From contig CALEFD010000084.1 of assembly GCA_937876995.1 (NCBI GenBank), positions 1-38,374 on the forward strand: 38,374 nt of DNA, in the 5' to 3' direction. The position numbers and the translations under genes are program-made. Below the pieces are notes generated by a model. That model saw only the letters and a program-made list of their open reading frames with translations. It was not told where the DNA came from and did not search any database. Below, in pieces: positions 33,954-38,374 of the stretch. Every line of letters begins with the position of its first letter. The first letter of the stretch is position 1. The DNA comes from an uncultured Bacteroidales bacterium. Lineage in GTDB: Bacteria; Bacteroidota; Bacteroidia; Bacteroidales; Bacteroidaceae.

Positions 33954-35513
33954 ATGAAGAGATTTGCGTTTTTATTGTGTTCGTTGATGCTGGCGGTATC
34001 AGTTTGCGGACAGCAGGCCGATGATATGGTTGTGCAGACTGCATCGGGTAAAGTAAGAGGTTTTAATCAGGATGGTTCAATAGCCTTCCTAGGTATTCCA
34101 TACGCTAAAGTAGAGCGATTTATGCCACCGCTTCCCGTAGATAGTTGGGATGGTGTTCGCGATTGCAATAAGTGGGGACCTCAGGTAATGCAACAGACAA
34201 ACGGCCCACTGCCGGAAGAAAAGATGTCTGAAAAGAATTCCTGTGTGCTGAATGTTTGGACTACCGATACAAAAGCAAACAAACCTGTTATGCTGTGGAT
34301 TCATGGTGGAGGTTTCGATTCAGGTACATCGGAATGGAGCCCCGGAATGAAACTTGCACAGAAAGATGTAGTGGTAGTAAGTTTGAACCATAGATTAAAT
34401 ATACTCGGTTTTCTGGATCTGTCTGATGTTTCGGAAGAATACAAATATTCCGGAAATGTGGGAATGATGGATATTGTTGCTGCATTGGAATGGATTCAGA
34501 CCAATATCAAGAACTTTGGCGGTAACCCAAATAACGTTACCATATTTGGTGAATCCGGTGGTGGCGGTAAGGTAGGTACACTTATGTGTATGCCATCAGC
34601 CAAAGGATTGTTCCACAAAGCAATCATTATGAGTGGTACCATTCTGAATGTGAACACAAATCAGATGAGTAAAGAATTGGGTAAAGCTGTACTAAAAGAA
34701 CTTGGTATTTCAGAAACAGATATAGACCGTATAAAAGATGTACCATATCAAGAACTTTACAATGCAGGTCAGCGTGCTATGGCTGCAAGTATAGGAACAC
34801 GTCGCCCGGGTACTCCTATGATGTGGGGATTCGGACCAACTCCCGATGGTGAAGTGGTGCTTCAGCAGCCATTCCAGCCCGGTTTTGCAGATATATCATC
34901 AAACGTACCATTGCTTATAGGAACTACATTCAACGAACTACAGCGCTTGAACTATAATCGTAACATTACGCTGGAACAGGCACGTACCGAACTACAGCGT
35001 ACCTTTGCCGATGAAACCGATGCCTATATAGATGCCTTTGCCGAAGCATATCCTGACTATACTCCGCAAGATCTGTTAAGTATAGACTGGTTGTTCCGTC
35101 CAAAGACCATTATCACAGCCGATTATGTGGCAAAAAGTAGAAAAGCAAAGACATACACCTATATGTTTACATGGCGTTCTCCAACCAATAAAGGTTCTGT
35201 TCATGGAAATGAATTGAACTTCTGTTTCAACACATTGGAACGTGCCGGAAATGAACTTCCACAGCCTACGGAACAGGATTATGAACTTGCAGATATTATG
35301 AGCAGTGTTTGGGCGCAGTTTGCAAAGACAGGTAATCCAAATATTAAGGAACTTCCCAAATGGAAGGCATATACAGCCAAAAACGGCGAAATGATGATAT
35401 TTGACTATAACTGTGAAATACGAAATAATCCGGATAGGAAGTTGGAAGAGATTATTGACAGACACTGTTTCAAACAACTTGATGAATTCCGTAAGAAACA
35501 GGCGGGCAAGTAA
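33954..35513 (+). CDS. Secreted type-B carboxylesterase
   Basis: 519 residues from the ATG at 33954, which begins a signal peptide (MKRFAFLLCSLMLAVSVCGQ); the longer frame from 33894 runs through the promoter. It has the alpha/beta-hydrolase fold of the carboxylesterase/cholinesterase family (COesterase). The oxyanion hole is HGGGF, the nucleophile Ser201 lies in FGESGGGG, and the likely triad partners are Glu328 (GTTFNEL) and His417 (SVHGNEL). It should hydrolyse carboxylic esters in the periplasm or outside; natural substrates may be acetylated or feruloylated glycans, but that is not shown. First gene of a compact run with the DUF3108, methyltransferase and PduO genes (gaps of 21, 1 and -4 bases). 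Confidence 0.9.
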   Translation: MKRFAFLLCSLMLAVSVCGQQADDMVVQTASGKVRGFNQDGSIAFLGIPYAKVERFMPPLPVDSWDGVRDCNKWGPQVMQQTNGPLPEEKMSEKNSCVLNVWTTDTKANKPVMLWIHGGGFDSGTSEWSPGMKLAQKDVVVVSLNHRLNILGFLDLSDVSEEYKYSGNVGMMDIVAALEWIQTNIKNFGGNPNNVTIFGESGGGGKVGTLMCMPSAKGLFHKAIIMSGTILNVNTNQMSKELGKAVLKELGISETDIDRIKDVPYQELYNAGQRAMAASIGTRRPGTPMMWGFGPTPDGEVVLQQPFQPGFADISSNVPLLIGTTFNELQRLNYNRNITLEQARTELQRTFADETDAYIDAFAEAYPDYTPQDLLSIDWLFRPKTIITADYVAKSRKAKTYTYMFTWRSPTNKGSVHGNELNFCFNTLERAGNELPQPTEQDYELADIMSSVWAQFAKTGNPNIKELPKWKAYTAKNGEMMIFDYNCEIRNNPDRKLEEIIDRHCFKQLDEFRKKQAGK

Positions 35514-35534
35514 GTTTAGAATAATTATTTTCCG

Positions 35535-36272
35535 ATGAAAAGGGTAAAAAGAGTTTGTTTATCGCTGTTGGCTTTGCTAACTGTATTGCAGTTGTCTTCC
35601 GCAAATCTGGACTACAACCTATACATATCAGTCGGCATTTTAAGTGTGCCGGTAGGCGAAAGTTCTCTAACAGAAACATCGTCATTATACAATGATATTG
35701 AATGTGTGCGTACCCAGATGACACTATCCACAGGTAGATATGCCGATAAGTTTTTCTCTTTAAGAGATACAATGATATCATATAATACGATTGACGGGGA
35801 GAGTCTTTTTTATCAAAAATCGACAAACGAAAACAACAGGCATGATGTAGAAACAGCCCACTTTTCAAAGGATTTGAACAGATATAGTGTATATTTGCAA
35901 GCACGTTCGTACAACGGAACTATTTTAGGTTCGGCAACTGAAAGCAGGCAAAAACGTATATTTGATATGTTGAGTATGCTTAAATATACTCGCAGCCTCA
36001 GTTCAAAAGGAATAGTACCCGGTTATACTGTTACACTTCCTATGGTAAACGGAACAATGGTTGTAGAACAGTTTATTGTTTACGAAGGCAAGAAGAGAAT
36101 AAAAGCAGATGATGGCAACGTATATGATTGTCTGATACTCTCTATTCGTGACAAAAAATATGGCGAAGAACGGGAAACTTTAAAGGCTTATGTTACTTCA
36201 GATGATTCCCATTTGCCTATACAACTGAATATAAAATTAGGTGTAGGATACATAAAAGCATTGTACAGGTAA
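35535..36272 (+). CDS. DUF3108 family exported protein
   Basis: 245 residues with an N-terminal signal peptide (MKRVKRVCLSLLALLTVLQ, cleavage near residue 24). The rest is a beta-rich DUF3108-type domain: it opens with LDYNLYISVGILSVPVGESSL, has the YSVYLQARS strand and ends IQLNIKLGVGYIKALYR, the common closing of this family, whose members are thought to be periplasmic and of unknown role. It starts 21 bases after the esterase and ends 1 base before the methyltransferase ATG, so the three are likely co-transcribed. Confidence 0.8.
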   Translation: MKRVKRVCLSLLALLTVLQLSSANLDYNLYISVGILSVPVGESSLTETSSLYNDIECVRTQMTLSTGRYADKFFSLRDTMISYNTIDGESLFYQKSTNENNRHDVETAHFSKDLNRYSVYLQARSYNGTILGSATESRQKRIFDMLSMLKYTRSLSSKGIVPGYTVTLPMVNGTMVVEQFIVYEGKKRIKADDGNVYDCLILSIRDKKYGEERETLKAYVTSDDSHLPIQLNIKLGVGYIKALYR

Positions 36273-36273
36273 T

Positions 36274-36930
36274 ATGAAATTGACCAGAAACAGATTGCTT
36301 ACATCGCATGGATTCGGTGTTCATTCCCCATGGGCATATAACTTTATAGTTTTTGTTCTGGGCGAAAAGAATCCCTATTACGCCTATTTTGATCTTTTGG
36401 ATTTCCGTCAGACAGCTGTATCACAACTGCCTAAGTATAGTGAAAATACTGATTGTATGCTTTTCCGCATTGTAAACCATATATTACCTCTTACAATAGT
36501 GGAAATAGGCACAGCAGCAGGTGTATCGGCTGCCTATCTTGCATCTGTATCGTCCGACATAGAGGTTATCACAATAGATTCCGAACACCCTTTTACAGAT
36601 AAGGTAAAAGACGATCTCTCTGTTTTTGGTAATATATCGTACCGCGTAGGTAATGTAATGGAAAATCTGTTGGATGTTTTGAATACAAGTATTGGCAAAA
36701 CCATCTTTCATATAGCCCATACGGCTCACTATGCTGAAATAGTTGAACAGATATTGAAAGATGTTTCTTCCGATGCGGTTATTGTTGTAGAGGGAATAGA
36801 TAATAGTTTAACCTATAAGTGGTGGGCAAATATCATTAAAGATGATAGAGTGGGGGAAACCTACGAAACAAGAACTATGGGTATAATGCTTTTTGATAAG
36901 AAAAAGTACAAACAACATTATAGAATATGA
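36274..36930 (+). CDS. Class I SAM-dependent methyltransferase-like protein
   Basis: 218 residues. It opens with HGFGVHSPWAYNFI, a signature of a Bacteroidetes methyltransferase-like family. The glycine-rich motif I VEIGTAAGVSAAYLA (around residues 72-86) and the acidic end of strand 2 (VITIDSE) are the SAM-binding elements of O-methyltransferases. Later motifs are weaker: where COMT-like enzymes have a metal-binding Asp (DG/DH) this protein has HIAHTAHY, so metal dependence, or activity itself, is doubtful. Substrate unknown. Its last 4 bases overlap the PduO start (ATGA). Confidence 0.75.
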   Translation: MKLTRNRLLTSHGFGVHSPWAYNFIVFVLGEKNPYYAYFDLLDFRQTAVSQLPKYSENTDCMLFRIVNHILPLTIVEIGTAAGVSAAYLASVSSDIEVITIDSEHPFTDKVKDDLSVFGNISYRVGNVMENLLDVLNTSIGKTIFHIAHTAHYAEIVEQILKDVSSDAVIVVEGIDNSLTYKWWANIIKDDRVGETYETRTMGIMLFDKKKYKQHYRI

Positions 36931-37475
36931 AGATTTACACTTGTACAGGCGATAAAGGTACTACATCGTTGGTGGGGGGAAAGCGTATAAGTAAAGCTGA
37001 CCCCAGACTTGAAGCGTATGGAACTATAGATGAATTGAACTCATTTATCGGCCTTATGGCTTCGGCAATATCAGGTAATAACAATATAGAGGATGCTGAA
37101 AATATACGATGGATTCAAGGAAAACTCTTCAATATAGGAGGTATTTTAGCTACAGATACAGAGATCACAGAACTCCCGGAATCTTGTAGAATAAGTAGTG
37201 ATGATATTTCACAAATAGAAACGCTAATTGATAATGCAACTGAAGGTGTTCCGGCACAAAGAAGTTTTATACTGCCGGGTGGAGCTTTGGCTGCATCGTA
37301 TGCTCATGTTGCAAGGACAGTGTGTCGCAGAGCAGAAAGAAATATTGTATCGCTTGAAACAGAAATTGAATTGCCTCAGGAGTTACTGAAATTCATAAAC
37401 AGACTATCTGATTATCTGTTTGTTCTGGCACGAAGAATTAATTATTATTCGGGAGTAGAAGAAATTTCTTGGTAA
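36927..37475 (+). CDS. PduO-type cob(I)alamin adenosyltransferase
   Basis: 182 residues. It transfers adenosyl from ATP to cob(I)alamin to form coenzyme B12. The N-terminal ATP-binding TGDKGTTSLVGGKRISKADPR (shown in part: TGDKGTTSL) and the following YGTIDELNSFIG are diagnostic; the second half has LPGG, CRRAER and LNRLSDYLF-like INRLSDYLFVLARR with the conserved arginines. In Bacteroidales adenosylcobalamin serves methylmalonyl-CoA mutase, linking succinate from the Frd complex to propionate. Translationally coupled to the methyltransferase upstream. Confidence 0.95.
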   Translation: MKIYTCTGDKGTTSLVGGKRISKADPRLEAYGTIDELNSFIGLMASAISGNNNIEDAENIRWIQGKLFNIGGILATDTEITELPESCRISSDDISQIETLIDNATEGVPAQRSFILPGGALAASYAHVARTVCRRAERNIVSLETEIELPQELLKFINRLSDYLFVLARRINYYSGVEEISW

Positions 37476-37479
37476 ACGG

Positions 37480-37508
37480 TTTGTAAATCACTATTTTTTA
37501 TACTTTTG
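37480..37508 (+). promoter_or_regulatory. Promoter of the DUF2795 gene
   Basis: TACTTTTG at 37501-37508 is an exact -7 box; TTTG at 37480-37483 is an exact -33 box but at 17 nt. It leaves a leader of about 92 nt with a weak hairpin (GTTC/GAAC near 37528-37550). Confidence 0.5.
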
Positions 37509-37606
37509 CACTCTATAAAAAAACAAGGCTGTTCGGTATATCCTGAACTTGTCTTGTAATGTGGTTAATATCAGTATTTTAGTTTTAAAATTAATACTTA
37601 GAGAAT

Positions 37607-37828
37607 ATGTATTGGACATTGGAATTGGCATCAAAGTTGGAAGACGCACCTTGGCCAGCAACCAAGGATGAACTTATTGACTATGCAGTACGTTCAGGAG
37701 CGCCATTAGAAGTTATTGAAAACCTTCAGGAGATTGAAGACGAGGGCGATGTATATGAAAGCATAGAAGACATTTGGCCCGATTACCCATCAAAAGAGGA
37801 CTTCTTTTTCAACGAAGATGAGTATTAA
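37607..37828 (+). CDS. DUF2795 small acidic protein
   Basis: 73 residues beginning MYWTLELASKLEDAPWPATKDELIDYA and ending with an acidic tail (PDYPSKEDFFFNEDEY). This is the DUF2795 family, a short protein very strongly conserved across Bacteroidetes; the sequence here departs little from the versions I know. The fold is predicted helical, with the PATKDEL...A..SGAP..V...L segment resembling a small DNA- or protein-binding helix bundle. Role unknown. It is a single-gene unit with its own promoter and terminator and a fairly long leader. Confidence 0.9.
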   Translation: MYWTLELASKLEDAPWPATKDELIDYAVRSGAPLEVIENLQEIEDEGDVYESIEDIWPDYPSKEDFFFNEDEY

Positions 37829-37859
37829 TAGGTAAAAGTTGAGTTAAACTTTTGAATAT

Positions 37860-37902
37860 CAGCGGGATAAACAAAGATAATTTGTTTGTCCCGCTGTTTT
37901 TG
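37860..37902 (+). terminator. Rho-independent terminator after DUF2795 gene
   Basis: CAGCGGGATAAACAAA (37860-37875) pairs along its whole length, with one G-T wobble, with TTTGTTTGTCCCGCTG (37881-37896), then TTTTTG. One of the strongest terminators in the window. Confidence 0.9.
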
Positions 37903-37959
37903 TGATAGATATTTTTTTTAAAAACTTATGCAATGAGCATAATGTAGAAAAGATGCCCA

Positions 37960-38052
37960 TGCCTGCAGCAGTTTGCCGATACTGGCGGAGATGATTCCCT
38001 TACCTAACGAGGACACCACGCCGCCTGTGACGAAAATGTACTTTGTATCCTG
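37960..38052 (-). pseudogene. pyrG: 5' fragment of CTP synthase gene (pyrG), truncated
   Basis: Read on the minus strand, 31 codons encode QDTKYIFVTGGVVSSLGKG followed by IISASIGKLLQA, the very conserved N-terminus of CTP synthase, which amidates UTP to CTP. The match stops at 37960, where the next codons (WASFLHYAHC) no longer resemble the family (expected RG...). No ATG, GTG or TTG lies between the upstream in-frame TAA (38053-38055) and the match. So it is a broken remnant, not a gene. It lies 12 bases after the stop of the response regulator, an arrangement that looks like a cut piece of an intact luxR-pyrG region. Confidence 0.85.
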
Positions 38053-38064
38053 TTATTTTAGGGT

Positions 38065-38374
38065 TCAACCACCGCAATCAGGCAGGATATGCTCTTTCTG
38101 TACCAAGGAGACCAGACTGACCGTGTTTTTCACATCAAACTTAGCCAGCAAACGTTTCCGATACCATTTCACAGTTTCAACGCTGAGGTGCAGACGGTCG
38201 GCAATCTCCGGATTGGAAAAACCCTTGCAGACATCATGGAGAATGCGCTGTTCCGGAATGGTGAGGCGCACGGCCTTGCTGGCAGACTGTCGGATGATGT
38301 TTTCTACCTGAGGGCTGATGTAGCTCAGTCCTTTCCAAACTTGTTCTATGGCATTGATGAGTTCGTTGATGGGG
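38065..38374 (-). CDS. LuxR/NarL-type response regulator, 5' truncated
   Basis: The minus-strand frame is open to the window edge; about 102 codons are visible, and a GTG at 38271 is internal rather than the start. The first part (ELINAIEQVWKGLSYISPQV) is the typical end of a receiver domain and linker of NarL/FixJ regulators. The second is the GerE helix-turn-helix (TIPEQRILHDVCKGFSNPEIADRLHLSVETVKWYRKRLLAKFDV), which binds DNA. The receiver with the phosphorylated Asp lies outside the window. G+C is about half, against a third or so in nearby genes, and it is followed by a pyrG fragment, so this end probably has a different source. Confidence 0.85.
   Translation of the reverse strand, partial: PINELINAIEQVWKGLSYISPQVENIIRQSASKAVRLTIPEQRILHDVCKGFSNPEIADRLHLSVETVKWYRKRLLAKFDVKNTVSLVSLVQKEHILPDCGG

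Overview
The window is ordinary chromosomal DNA of a low-G+C member of the Bacteroidetes, most likely order Bacteroidales. Three things point there: a type IX secretion protein (PorZ), BspA-like LRR surface proteins and frdCAB; near-perfect Bacteroidetes -7 boxes (TAnnTTTG) before many genes, with little Shine-Dalgarno signal; and protein families and gene neighbours typical of Bacteroides, Prevotella and Porphyromonas relatives. Genus cannot be fixed by reading alone.

Layout. 1-5.9 kb is an accessory block of exported proteins: a 5'-truncated YD-repeat-like protein, three unknown secreted proteins and two paralogous BspA-like LRR proteins. A 91-bp hairpin-plus-promoter cassette occurs twice here. 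It is followed by a TPR lipoprotein with a cytoplasmic C-terminal region (5956-7569). 7.6-11.6 kb (minus) holds mutS and a GltS-type symporter. 11.8-17.5 kb (plus) holds leuS, rdgB and porZ with overlapping ends. 17.53-17.95 kb is a very A+T-rich gap with a cluster of DnaA-box-like sites, a candidate oriC. Next come trmH-family methyltransferase, polA (minus) and a polyprenyl diphosphate synthase. 22.5-27.6 kb (minus) is a tight mnmG-uvrC-dtd-deoC run, with a perfect 16-bp parS palindrome between mnmG and uvrC, 7.8 kb from the DnaA-box cluster. 27.7-31.2 kb is frdCAB with promoter and terminator, then tRNA-Leu(UAA). An AlbA_2/ATP-binding-type regulator and a palindrome-rich gap follow. 33.9-37.5 kb is a compact run of carboxylesterase, DUF3108, methyltransferase and PduO-type adenosyltransferase, then a DUF2795 protein.

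The last 0.4 kb differs from everything before it. G+C rises to about half; it carries the 3' part of a LuxR/NarL-type response regulator followed by the first 31 codons of CTP synthase (pyrG), cut off at 37960 and lacking a start codon. This is a foreign fragment or an assembly chimera.

Biologically the core genes cover DNA repair and replication (mutS, polA, uvrC), translation quality (leuS, dtd, mnmG, tRNA-Leu), nucleotide hygiene and salvage (rdgB, deoC) and anaerobic fumarate respiration (frdCAB, polyprenyl synthase for menaquinone). The most noteworthy inference is that the window lies next to the chromosome origin (parS plus DnaA-box cluster). I did not find a clear new defence or mobile system.
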